64,000 nt of DNA, from the NCBI GenBank assembly GCA_023101725.1, contig JALJCO010003410.1:1227001-1291000 (forward strand), in the 5' to 3' direction. The notes beneath the pieces were generated by a model that saw nothing but the letters and a program-made list of their open reading frames with translations, had not been told where the DNA came from and made no database searches. Shown piece by piece: positions 1 through 11,174 of this stretch (the first letter of the stretch is position 1; each line of letters begins with the position of its first letter). The position numbers and the translations under genes were made by a program. The stretch is from Atherinomorus stipes. Lineage: Eukaryota; Chordata; Actinopteri; Atheriniformes; Atherinidae.

Positions 1-235
1 ACTATATCTACGAATCTAACCTTTTTATTGTGTTGATATGGACCAATGTGTCTGGAATAAAGAAATAACCCTACCCCTAACCACAACCCCCCCCCACTAT
101 ACAACACGCTTCCGGGTTGCAAGCTGCAAACTGATACACTTACAAGCTGTGTCATGTTGCAGTCCTCACACTGAGAAGTGTGACTACGTACGTAGGCTAC
201 TGTGTGTGCTACATAGTTTGCGCACAGGGCTGTTG

Positions 236-460
236 CAACAAGGCAAGCAAACCAAGCAATTTCCTGGGGCCCTGAGCTGGACTGAGGCCCCAAGACACCA
301 TGGCTTTAACTGGGCAGCACTCAAGCAGTTACAGAGACCCCCAAGCTGCTTCCAAACCACTTTTCTTTTGGACAGGAGCTACACTATACTGTTGGAATTT
401 TTAAGATCAGACATGCAGAAGTTGAAAATCCCACTTTTAAAGGCCTCCTTCCACTGAAAA
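236..460 (+). repeat. Dispersed repeat copy A (hAT-like fragment)
   Basis: A stretch containing 'caagctgcttccaaaccac', then a 'gttggaatttttaag' block and 'gcagaagttgaaaatccca', recurs at about 1089-1225 and, in part, inside the complete hAT-like element at 46838-47471. The three copies share word order but differ by indels, so this is an old interspersed family and not a gene. The open frame over it (38-457) has no recognisable domain and is explained by the repeat. Confidence 0.6.
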
Positions 461-1088
461 CCCGTTTAACTTGCTCCTTCTGAAATACGGAGGGTTTCCC
501 CTTGTTTACTTACACATGCTGACTTGCTAGCGTTGCGTTTCCCCCAGTCGGCTGTGCTTTCTCATCAGAGAAACAATACGAAGAAAAGAGCGAATCGGGA
601 ACAGCCTTGCACTTCTACGTCACATTGCTAATAGCGTATCCCACGTGGGGTTTATATCTGTCCATTGGAAGGCAGGTAACCCTCCACTACTCACTAGAAG
701 TGAAGACAGTACGACTGTAGCTTCGGAGTTGAGAAGCTAATTAGCTAACTGTTTGTTAGCATGGCGGAACAAACTTGTTTGTCGGCTCTATTTCCTGTCT
801 GTAACGAAATAAGAGCGGAGGGCGGAGCTTCCTTCATACACTGATGGGAGGCAGCCAATCAGACGGAAATTCATGAGAAGGACCCGGAAAAGCCTGCCGT
901 TGGACCACAAGCCTCTCTTCTAGTATACAAATACAGCTGGATACAAAGCAACCAGAAGGTTTTTTTTAAACAGAAACGATGCAGAATGCATTCAATAATA
1001 ATGGAGAACACAGAAATATTAATGAAATGACCATGGAAGTACAACTTTAAGCTTTTCTCGGTGAGATATTGCGACTGGGGAAAGAAAA

Positions 1089-1225
1089 CTTCTGCTTCAC
1101 AGGGGAGGCCCAAAACCTGTTTCCAAACCACATTACCGTCTTATTTTAGTCACGAACTACCTCATGCAGTTGGAATTTTTAAGATTGGACGTGCAGAAGT
1201 TGAAAATCCCATTTTCAAGCTTTTT
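1089..1225 (+). repeat. Dispersed repeat copy B (hAT-like fragment)
   Basis: Second copy of the family seen at 236-460, in the same orientation, with the same order of blocks around 'tttccaaaccac', 'cagttggaatttttaag' and 'gcagaagttgaaaatccca'. Part of the same word set lies inside the intact element at 46838-47471. Between copies A and B, about 480-1060, I see only unannotated sequence with no convincing coding potential. Confidence 0.55.
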
Positions 1226-1285
1226 TCAAGATATTGCGATCCACTTGTAACTGACAGTAGTCAGCCGGCGGTGGAGGGTCAATGA

Positions 1286-1559
1286 CAGGGCCCGTTTGGA
1301 CACGTGTCCATTCCCATTATGCGGTGTCCATCAGAGTGTGTTAGTGTGTTCCCCCTGCTATGACCGACCATTTAGTAGAAAGTAATTCTATCATTTTTTT
1401 ATTATGGTATGGGGGTCGTTGTGTCCTTTTTTCAAATTTTAAAATGTAAAAAATACTATGTTTGCAGCATTCTTTTTTGGGAGGGAGGGGGAGGGGGGGG
1501 GGGGGGCGCCTTCAAGTCCCTTTTGCTTGGGGCCCCATAATTCCTTGAAACGGCCCTGT
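1286..1559. mobile_element. hAT-like MITE, short, with CAGGGCC-type ends
   Basis: The left edge reads CAGGGCCCGTTT and the right edge AAACGGCCCTG, an imperfect inverted repeat of the kind found on hAT elements. The interior has a long G run (about 1487-1506) and no coding capacity. I could not find a matching 8-bp target duplication, so the exact ends are uncertain. Confidence 0.45.
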
Positions 1560-1720
1560 CTGCGCACTCTGTAGCAGCCTTTTAAAACAATAGCTGCTAA
1601 AATGGGTACCTTAGCTGACCAGAATTTCCCACAGTGCTCTAGTCCTGTTGCATAACAACTGCAGACCACTTCTATCTAGTTACGGCATTCTTATTCCTTC
1701 AGAAACATTGTAAAAAATAG
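1555..1720 (+). repeat. Dispersed repeat shared with 5600-5800
   Basis: The order 'gcagcc...gctgctaaaatggg...gaatttcccacagtgctc...caactgcagac...attccttcag' is repeated with substitutions at about 5625-5795 on the same strand. Two such copies 4 kb apart show an interspersed family. No protein domain is visible in either copy. Confidence 0.6.
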
Positions 1721-1934
1721 AGCCAGGACCTCTATTCCTTTTCATTTATCTGTTATCTGAAATTTAACACCTGAATAATGTCAGATACATTTTCTCAGGC
1801 GAAAACCCTCTTTTTAAACTTGCCCACATATTCTTAAACTCTCCACAGAGACTATCTGCTGTTTTGGCAAACACTTTATTTACCACTTAAAAATCCATGA
1901 ATAGGCTATGTTACACTCGTAGCTGTGCTGCTTA

Positions 1935-2160
1935 TTTATTTATTATATAAACTTTATTCATCCCAATTAGGAAATTCATTCTCTGCATTTTCACCCATCT
2001 CAGGTTGAACCTGAGAGCAGTGGGCTACTATTTGAAGCAGCCGCAGAGCAGTTGGTGGGGGGTGTTAAGGGGTATTAAGAGTCCACAGTGGTTCACGTGA
2101 GGGTCGTGTCGGGTCTGCCACGCCAAAGCCAGCGACATTAACCACTATGCTACCTAGGAC
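1935..2160 (-). repeat. Dispersed fish repeat (retroelement-type 3' end, reverse orientation)
   Basis: The segment beginning 'aactttattcatcccaatta' and running through 'gagcagttggtgggggg' resembles the abundant fish repeat that reads, in the other direction, into a TTTATTAATCCC-type tail. It has no coding capacity. The family assignment rests on recall and is tentative. Confidence 0.4.
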
Positions 2161-2167
2161 GATAATT

Positions 2168-3108
2168 CCATATTGATATACAGGTACTACCTAAAAAATC
2201 CTGAAAAAGTTAATTTATTTCTGTAATTCAACTTAAAAGGTGCAATTTACATATTGTATAGATAAATACTATGCAAATCAATATATTTCAAGCTTTTATT
2301 TCTGTGGATGTTGCTGATTAGGACTTGCAGCTTAAAGGAATAGTGCACCCACAGAATGATGTAACTTTAAAATCCACTTACCCTCATGGTGAGCAAGACT
2401 CTGGAGCACTTTTTTAATATCTCAAATGCAGCCGGTGATCAGGAAAGCTTCTCGTTTTCTCCCAACTTTCATATAATGGAGTTTGATTGTGCCCAAGCGA
2501 AAAAGGTCCATAAAAGTCCACAAAAACTTGTCAATATTCCTCCATACTGCTCATCCAATGTAATCCAAGTGTCCTGAGTGGGTAGGATCCAGAATTTACT
2601 CGAAACAATGTAATTTAGTATATTTTTAGAGCCTAAACAGTAGTACATCTTACTTCTGCAAAGCTCGCATATGCACGTTCACGAAACTACGGAAGCCTAG
2701 GCGTTCAGAGCCTACTCTGCTGATAATACAAGCGTAGAAGAAGAAATTTACTGTTTACATTGTGCTAAGAGCGACAGAGCTGCAGACAAACCGGGACAAA
2801 CACAAGAGGGGTTGGATATTGATTTAAAACAAAAAAAAGAAAGAAAAAGAGAAACTTGATTAGAATGTGACACTCTGAGCCTACAATACTGGAGTTTTTC
2901 ACAGTATTCTAATTTTTTGAGTTTTTGAATTTGAGGTTTTCTTAAGCTGCAAGTCCTAACATCCAAACAAATAAAAGCTTGAAATATATTGATTTGCATA
3001 TTATCTATACAATATTTAAATTGCAAATTTTAAGTTGAATTATAGAAATAAATGAACTTTTTCTGCATATTCTAATTTTTTGGGTAGTACCTGTATATCA
3101 ATCGATAG
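2168..3108. mobile_element. Fold-back element with about 165-bp inverted arms
   Basis: The left arm (about 2168-2335) starts ATTGATATACAGGTACTACC and ends in 'ggacttgcagcttaa'. The right arm (about 2943-3108) is its reverse complement, with a few mismatches and small indels. The arms enclose about 600 bp that starts 'aggaatagtgcaccca', itself a repeat-like sequence, and has no transposase. This is a non-autonomous inverted-repeat transposon; the superfamily is unassigned. Confidence 0.75.
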
Positions 3109-3296
3109 AGTTTTTTTCAATAGAAAAAAAAGAGGGTCACATTAAAACACAGTTTTCCGCTGTAGCCTATTGGGTAGCATGATACATTCACTCCGTCTGC
3201 CAAACCAATCACAAATGCAGACCCAGACAAAGGCTGAATTGGAATTCAGTGTTGGTGTGATCTTTATTATAAGTAGGTTATTCAGCAAAAGCTTAA

Positions 3297-3413
3297 AGGG
3301 GAAGTTCGTTTTTTTCAATCTGGACCTATTTTCTAGCATTAAATACATTCATTTATTTTTTAGTATTTCATGCTAGAAAATAGGTCCAGGTTGAAAAAAA
3401 CCGAACTTCCCCT
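3297..3413. mobile_element. 117-bp snap-back MITE flanked by TTAA
   Basis: Starts AGGGGAAGTTCG and ends CGAACTTCCCCT; the two halves are nearly perfect reverse complements around an AT-rich loop centred near 3350. TTAA lies immediately on both sides (3293-3296 and 3414-3417), the target duplication expected of piggyBac-type or Kolobok-type elements. Too short to encode a transposase. Confidence 0.8.
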
Positions 3414-4229
3414 TTAAATGGCCAGGGTTGCAACTAAAATGGCTTTTAATTTGAAAATGTCTTTTTTTTCTTTTCTTTTTTTTTTTATAAATATCGATAT
3501 CGATCGATCGACACATTTTTTTATTGATCTTTTTTCTATATCGTCCAGCCCTAACACTACCTACTCCCTAATTCCCTTATTTCCTCCCATCTTGTACACA
3601 ATAAAATAAAATACCTACCTTTGCCTGTTTTATTAATGCATTTTTACAATGTTTCTCATCTCTTAAAAAATGTAAAATTGCAAAAAAGATCTATAAAAAA
3701 TGCCTGATACCCTTCTGTTTCAGATTTTCCCCCATTCTTGAAACCCCAGTCATATTAACTTTGATTTTGCATTTCTTTGTAACTATAATTTATTGTATAT
3801 TGTGTGCAAAATATCTTATTTTCCTTTTTTTTTATTTAAACCCGTTTGTGTGTCTATTGTTCAAACTTTCCAGTGGTAATTGACGCAACTGTACAGTATT
3901 GTATGATACTCCTTGTTCTCCTCACAAGAGTTTGTATATTCTGATTTTGCAAATTAAAGAAAAAAAATCTTGTGCACAATTAACTCTGGGATAGGCGAGG
4001 CCATGAAGGATACAACACCACTATCCTTCATTTCAGGCCAAATGGAGGCAGGTTTGGAGACTTCAGAGGCTCCTTCAGACGTTTTTGAAATAGGACAGTA
4101 CTTGTCGCACCACTGTGACATATGCAGCTGATGAATCCGCACTTCACGAGTAGCACCTATCTGCAGCTGGAGCCGCTACAAACCACATCCCTACACAACA
4201 CGCCCACTACATTAGTGAGCAGTTAACCT

Positions 4230-4490
4230 AACTCTAACAGTCTGTTCAGACCAAATGTGATATGGGCGTCAAGGGCGTCAGGTTTACATGCAAAGTCAAT
4301 GGCCCACGCATGTCTTGGAACGGTTAAAAACCCTGTGGCGTGTTACGCGCATCTAGATGTGTTTCACGCGTCGAGTTTTGAGATTTTCAGTATTTGATGC
4401 GCCTCTAGGGCGGCAGACGCCGGGGTTGGAAACTCTGAACTTTGGCGTCTTGATGCGGGGCGTCAACCAATCAGAGTGACTCAATGTCAT
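4230..4490. repeat. Possible MITE fragment ('gttcagaccaaatgtga' family)
   Basis: A stretch rich in repeated 'gggcgtcaagggcgtcagg'-like words, starting 'ctgttcagaccaaatgtg', looks like a fish MITE end. No target duplication was identified. The rest of 3420-5500 shows nothing I can assign beyond AT-rich unique-looking sequence. Confidence 0.3.
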
Positions 4491-5507
4491 GGCGCAGGCA
4501 CACATTTCATGACAGGACAGGAAACACCAAGAAGAATCTCCTCACTCTGTGAAGACAGAGGAGGATAAGCTCTGATCTGCGTCCGGTCCCGATTTCTGAG
4601 CGGCGGTTTGATGATCTGCTGTGCTGATGGGATTATGGGTTTAAAATGCTGTCCCACATCGGGACAGCAGGACGCTAAACTGGACCAGATCAGAAAGCTG
4701 AAAGCACCCCTCGTCAGAGCGCAGCCCCGGAGTAAATGGTGAAACTCATCACACTCAGAACACCTCAAATTATCTGGTGAACCCCAGACACGGAGCAGAG
4801 ATGCCAGGCAGTGTTACCAGAATACGCAGTAGTTCATGTTGGGAAACAAGTATTGTAACACTTCAATAATGGATAGGAACTGACAAATGCCTGCTCAGCG
4901 CGCACAATGTGTTCAGCTGGCAAAACGTGTCTTACAGGCAGCAGCTTCATTATTCCATAGTCACTCTGAAAACGGTCAGTTAGGTGTCTGACAAGGAGCA
5001 GGGAATTCTGTTTCATAGCTTAGCAGCAGTAGCGTCCTCGCAATGCTTGCTGGGCGAGGAGTCACTTAGGCCAAACTGGTAGTCAGCCAGGTGTGCCAGC
5101 TACCTCTGTGTGGCACCGACACACCAGGGCGCTGTCTGTGGTTCTGAAATAGTGCAAATTGTGCTGCAGAACTCATCTAATCCATACTCTCTCCATTTTG
5201 TCCTTCTGTCTCCGATTGCCATTTTTAAGCTACTGATTGATCAGCTGTGCCATTACAAGCTGTCACTGCACAGTGTCTGATGTCCATTTACTTTATCTGG
5301 CTGTCTATAGTGAGCAAATTGAGTCTCTTAGTTTATCTATGATTAATATTTTTTCATGGATCAAAGTGTGAGAATTTTTTTCATATTTGAAACTAAAGCC
5401 GTTTATTCAGTTCCTTTTTTGGTGGAGGCCAAATAGACCTACAGCGCAGATCCAAATCAAATATATGAACAGTTTAATGAAATTGCCTATGAGGGCCCAC
5501 TCCACGT

Positions 5508-5543
5508 CCCCGCCCCCTCTGCAAGCTTGCAGAGGGGGCGGGG
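5508..5543. repeat. Perfect 36-bp GC-rich palindrome
   Basis: CCCCGCCCCCTCTGCAAG is followed without a spacer by its exact reverse complement, with a HindIII-like AAGCTT core. Each half holds a GC box of the Sp1/KLF type. It sits at the left edge of the dispersed repeat at 5560-5800 and may mark a fold-back insertion or inverted duplication. Confidence 0.85.
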
Positions 5544-5559
5544 CCTGGTTGTAAACAAG

Positions 5560-5800
5560 CTGTGTCTCATCTTGCAGGCTGCACACTCTGAAGTGCACAG
5601 ACTACGTTGGCTATGGAGTGTGCTACATCGTCCGCACACTCCGAAGCAGCCTCCTGAAACGGTCGACTGCTGAAATGGGACATCCTAGCCAACGAGAATT
5701 TCCCATAGTGCTCCAGTCCCGTTGCCTAGCAACTGCAGACTCCACAGCTGTCTAGTGACGGCTGTTTTTCTGATTATTCCTTCAGCTACGTTGTAAAAAC
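5560..5800 (+). repeat. Dispersed repeat, second copy
   Basis: Copy of the 1555-1720 repeat, extended on the left by a block ('tgcacactctgaagtgcaca...ggagtgtgctacat') that also occurs at about 165-235. Non-coding. Confidence 0.6.
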
Positions 5801-5935
5801 AAACAAAACAACTTAATATGATACCGTGCATTTTATTCCTTTTCATTTATCTGTCGTTACCTGAACGTGGACACCCCATTAACCCCTTGTTAACCCATGA
5901 CTGATATCAAACAAAATGGATTTTCTGAAGCTAAA

Positions 5936-6092
<157 letters not shown>

Positions 6093-6996
6093 CAGCTAAA
6101 TATGTCTTCATATTGCCCCATGCTTCAATAAAAACTTCTTCCTCCATTAACTAGTTGTTTGTCAGCGGTTGCCATGGTGAATCCAAGTATTGGGGGCTCC
6201 ATTGAGCCTTTTTTGTGGTTCCCAACTTTGGGTAAAGATACTCAGAGATGATTGAACCAACTCAAAGTAGCTGTTCTGGCCATTTTTAGATCTGCTCATG
6301 TGCTGTATTTGAAAGTAATGAAAATAAAATACTTCAGAATATTTCAGATTTTTAAAAATAATAATCAGGACTCATTTTCTGACATTTCCACAATATGGGA
6401 GGCATTAAAATGTTGTTTGAGAGGATGGCAAGTTTGGTGAACAAAAAACAACGTGCTCATGAAAATAGATAATTGAATGAAACAGGCAAATGCAGGACTC
6501 CCTATACCAAAAAAGTTCAACCAAGATACATGGACCATGTTTTGTATGCAAAGACGAGAGTATGATAATACAATAAGACACAAGATTGAATATAAACTTA
6601 ACAGAGCAAAATTAAAATTTTACGAGCAAGGAAAACAAGCAGGAAAGCTCCTTGCATTAAGATTAAAAAGCAAATGACCAGAAATCATATAGGCATATCA
6701 AGCAGTAAAACATTACAGCTGATTCAAAACAAATTAGAAAAACATTTAGAGATTTTTATTAAAGTCTTTATTATCCTGAGATTGACTGTAGTGAAGAGAT
6801 GGTGCAGACATATTTGGATGAAATTCATCTTCCGTTAATATCAGAGACTGACAAACAAGTACTAGAAGAACCGATAAAAGTAGAAGAAATCCAAAAAGCT
6901 ATAAAATAAAAACAAATCTCCTGAGCCAGATGGCTATATTGCAGAATTTACTCAAATATTCAGTGTTGATTTGGCCCCCCTACTGTACTTGAACAT

Positions 6997-7572
6997 ATGT
7001 ATCAGTCATCATTCAATAATCAATCCTTCTCTCCGACTTTCAATTTCTCTCATATTACTGTAATACATAAAAAAGATAAAAACTCACCTGATTGCCAAAA
7101 CTATCGTTCCATATCTTTAGCAAATATGGAAAATAACATTTTTGCAAAAATTCTAGCTGTTCGATTATCAACTGTTATAGGGAAAGTAATCCATACTGAT
7201 CAAACTGGTTTTATGCTAAACTGGCATTCATCTGACAATACAAGGAAATTAATCAATGTTATACATCATGCTAAAAGTTTTCCTCACTCTGCGGTGTGTA
7301 CTGTCGATGCAGAGAAGGCTTTTGATCGCATTAACTGGTCATTTATGTTTTGTGGATTACAGAAATTTGAATTTGGCATCAATTTTATACAATGGATCAA
7401 AATTATATATACCAAACCCATGGCATCGGTCAAAACCAATAATCATATTTCGGAACCACTCATCTTAAAAAGAGGAACCAAACAGGGATGCCCTGTATCA
7501 GGGTTATTATTTAATTTGGTTATGGAGCCATTAGCAGCAAAAATAAGAAGAGAAACAATATCCATGGTATAA
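6997..7572 (+). pseudogene. Reverse transcriptase core of the degraded LINE
   Basis: The translated frame shows the order of motifs expected of an L1-clade reverse transcriptase: HKKDK, NYRSISLANM, DQTGFM, then DAEKAFDRINW (catalytic Asp of motif A), and RGTKQGCPVSGLLFNL (motif B). The frame stops at 7570-7572, yet the motif C equivalent 'YCDDMILY' is still readable just downstream at about 7604-7627. Motif C therefore survives as YCDD, but separated from A and B by a lesion. This is a non-functional remnant. Confidence 0.85.
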
Positions 7573-8202
7573 AAATTGATGACCTAAACAATAAGTTATC
7601 ATTGTACTGTGATGATATGATCCTTTACATATCACATGTGACTTCCTCTCAAAATCATCACTGAATATGTTTTTTTGTCCGGGTATAAAGTCAATTGGGA
7701 AAAATGTGAAATGTTACCACTAAATAGATATTGTAAGAAATCTGTGATTCAAAATGCCAAAATTAAGTGAAAAGAGACAGAAATAATCTATTTAGGACTG
7801 CACATCACACCCAATCTTTATTCAAGTAGAGATATAAATCTTAAACATTTGAGGAAAAAGATAGAATCTAAATTAGAACACTGATCACACCTTCAAATAT
7901 CACTCTGGGGACGAGTGAACATAGTTAAAATGAGTATACTCCCAGCAATGAATTATATTTTAAAAATGATGCCTGTTAGAATAAATAAAATGTGGTTAAA
8001 GAAAATTCATACAAAAATATCACAATTTATATGGCATGGGAAAAAGGCTAGATGCTCTTATTGAAGGCTGTCTAATTCACAAGCTAGAGGAGGACTACAG
8101 CTACCAAACTTCTGGCATTATTACCTTTCCTTTGGCTGTGAGAAAGCGAAACAATTATTTCACTCTACTACTGACAAAGACTGGATTAATATTGAAAGAA
8201 AA

Positions 8203-8876
8203 ATGTTACTGAAATTAGATATTGACGTAGAGAGCCTATATTACATTAAAAAGTTACCTAATAAACTAAAACAGAGCCCAGTTGAAGCTATATTGAGTAT
8301 TTTTAAAAATTGTCAGAAAATGCTATCAATTCATGTACATCTATTAATCAACCTCTCTGGTATAATCCCAATATCATTATCAATAAAAATGTAGTAAAAT
8401 GGACTCCGTGGAAAAATAGTGGTATTGTTAGAGTTATCCACATCATCCATGACAACCCTTTCAAACCTTTTAATAAATTGATTGACCAATATAATATACC
8501 AAGAACTCAATTCCTAAACTTTATTTCTCTAAAACATGCAATACGAAAGTGTATATCCCATGGAAATATGACTCAGAACAACCATGAGATGGAAAAAACA
8601 CTTTTTGATCGAAACGCACTGGATAGAAAAATAGTTAAAAAGTTTTATGGAATAATAAATGAATATCATACTAGGAATGCACATGATATTTGTACCAACA
8701 GATGGGCCAATGATCTACATATGTCGGACAGATCATGGAAGGATGTTTGGAATAACGCCAATGAACCTTTCAGATATGTTAGAAATAAGCTCAGCCAATT
8801 TAAAATCCTGAACCGACTGTATTATACACCTTCTAAATTGTTTAAAACAAGGGCATTAAAAAAACAATTTAAGTAA
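8203..8876 (+). pseudogene. C-terminal part of the LINE ORF2 remnant
   Basis: Two overlapping open frames (8203-8394 and 8310-8876) carry the region downstream of the reverse transcriptase, with 'NPNIIINKNVVKWTPWKNSGI' and 'RNKLSQFKILNRLYYTPSKL' blocks typical of L1/Tx1 ORF2 C-termini. The shift of frame between them shows at least one indel. The terminal Cys-His segment follows outside this frame. Confidence 0.65.
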
Positions 8877-10418
8877 AAAAAAACAAGAAGCTGAGGGAAC
8901 ACTTGTTCATCTGTTGTGGGAATGTCAGAAAATTAAAGAAATATGGTAAAAAATAAATAAATAAATAAAAAAAAAAGAAGCCATCTTACATCTGAATATA
9001 GATATTCCATTGACACCACAAACTTGCATTCTTGGAGATTTACATGAATTTACCAATGTTTCATTAAAGAATGAAAATGCATTCTTATCAATTTGTATAA
9101 TAACAAAAACAATAATTTTGAAAAAGTGGATCGATACTGACAGTCCATCCCATTGTGACTGGATTACCCAAGCAGATGATAGCAGTAGAGTAAATAGCAT
9201 TCAGATTAGATGATAATGAACCAGACTATCACGAAATATCAGATCCACTATACAGTTTTATTTTGGATATAAAATAAAACATATGCATCACCTTTTTTTT
9301 TTTATTCTCTCCCTATTTTACTTTCTGTTGTTTTGTTTTCTGTGGTTCCTTTAATGGTTGCATTTTTTACTGTTTTTAGCTTCCTGCTTTTAATGTTTTA
9401 TCTGCCTGTACAGTGTCCTTGGGTTTTTGAAAAGGTACTTTCAAATAAAATGTATTATTATTATTATTATAAAATTAACTGAAATTGAGCTACTCTTTTC
9501 TGATCAAATGAAATGTGTAAATTTAAGTGTATTTAATGTGTAAAATAAAAAGCTAACCGAAATGATAAAATAAGATTAAGATTGACATTTTAATGAAAGC
9601 TGTTCTCAGTGATTACGTGTCATTAATTTTTAAATCTTTGTTGAATCCTTTTTTTCGTCTTTTTTTTTTTTGTTGTTGTCGTTTTAAGAACTCACTTGAT
9701 GAAGTTTTAGTACTGTGCTGTCATTGTGTGTTTTTCTCAATTGTTTCTTACTTTTCTGAATATTTTCTTGAATTTTTATATCTACATGTTGTAAAGATGG
9801 ATTGGGTGGGGGTCATTGTATCTGTGTTGCATTTGTAATAAAACTTGGTAATAAAGAAAAAAAAAGAAAAGAAAAAAAAAGTAGCTGTTCTGGAACTGCA
9901 AACTCAGAGTTGCTCAGTTCAGAGTAAGTCAGAGGGTTTTCTTTAGACTCAGAGTTTGTTGAACCTCCTACCTGATACCCCTCTGGTTGTAATCACGTGA
10001 AGTTATGTTTAGGGTTAGTTTAGCTTGTCATGTCCGGTCTGCTTACTTATTTAAATTGTGGGCATGAGGGATATGTGTATTACATTACTGTGAAAAAACA
10101 ACCCTATATTTATATTACACGAGCTAGAAAAAAAGTGAATTGAGCTAATGAATCTACCCCATTTACAATCACTGGTGCATCAAGCAGTTATTAACAGACC
10201 ATCAACAGACATGGTTTAACATGTCTGTTCAGCTCCTTTAACCACAGAAATAATTTGTCTAACCTCAAACTGGCTAAATAAATTGACTAGCTAACCTCAC
10301 TTATGCAGAGATGAAGTAAAATCCACACACTGGGTTTATTGTTGTTGTTGTTTATGTAATGTTTCAGGTATTTGCCCTTCTACAGACATGAAAAGTGAGT
10401 TTGGAAAACCACCTCCAT

Positions 10419-10476
10419 TTGTAAACTGTAAAGGTTAAAGGAAATATGTGCCATGTTGTTTGTAAATTTTGTTGAA

Positions 10477-10507
<31 letters not shown>
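10419..10507 (+). mobile_element. Short retroposed 3' fragment with poly-A tail
   Basis: About 60 bp followed by an A run of about 30 is flanked by a 9-bp repeat CACCTCCAT (10410-10418 and 10508-10516). This is the structure of a severely 5'-truncated LINE 3' end. It has no coding capacity. Confidence 0.6.
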
Positions 10508-11174
10508 CACCTCCATATCAGCACTCCCAGGAGTCACATGACAAAATTGCAGGTGTGACAATGTGTGCAAATTATACAAAATCCACTATGATATGCCAAG
10601 ATAAATGTACCTTCTGCACACTTCCATAGCTACCTCCCTCCAACAGAGGCCGCACTTTTATGATCTGTAGAGCGAAGAAGTGATTGGCAGATTCTTGGTC
10701 CAATCAAATTGCGAACTGCAAACTTCTGTGCCAATTAGAACATTACATATCTTTTTCCAGGCGGAACCAGGAACAGCCGTTTGAACGCTTTTTATTGGTG
10801 CAACTGTCACATAAAATAGTGTTCCTTCTATTTTCCTGGGAGTATTTATGAACAGTTGAATTTGTATGTCGTTGAAGTTATATTTGCTTCTTTGAAATAC
10901 ATCTTGGGAATTTGGTTTAATTTCTTTACAGGTAAGACTGAATCACGTTATGGCTAGCTTAGCGGGCATGGTAATGCTAATATATTGTAATGCTGTTGCC
11001 TCGGACATCCGTGAAACACAGCTGCGGTCTCTGTCCCGGGTTCGCAGAGCCACTACTAAAGACACCTTCTCGTAGTTTTTGAGGCTCGTGTCTTTTTTGT
11101 TTGTACGTGTTGCCTCAGTCTGTCTGGCGTTATAACTGCTCAGTCCGTGTGTCCCACTGCTCCCAGTGTTCATC

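Larger units (their letters stand above)
6280..9877 (+). mobile_element. 5'-truncated L1/Tx1-type LINE with 16-bp target duplication
   Basis: The insert is bounded by identical 16-bp copies of AAAGTAGCTGTTCTGG (6264-6279 and 9878-9893) and ends in an A-rich tail, so both ends of the retrotransposition event are visible. Only the 3' part of the second open reading frame remains: a linker (about 6477-6675), the reverse transcriptase, a thumb/C-terminal region and a last Cys-His segment ('HLLWEC', about 8905-8925). The endonuclease is missing. The frame is broken by several stops and shifts, so the copy is dead. A second tail-like (TTA)n run near 9455 lies inside the element. Confidence 0.85.

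Noticed and set aside
38..457. 139-codon open frame near the window start
   Set aside because: It overlaps repeat copy A, whose other copies are frame-broken, and has no recognisable domain or splice structure.
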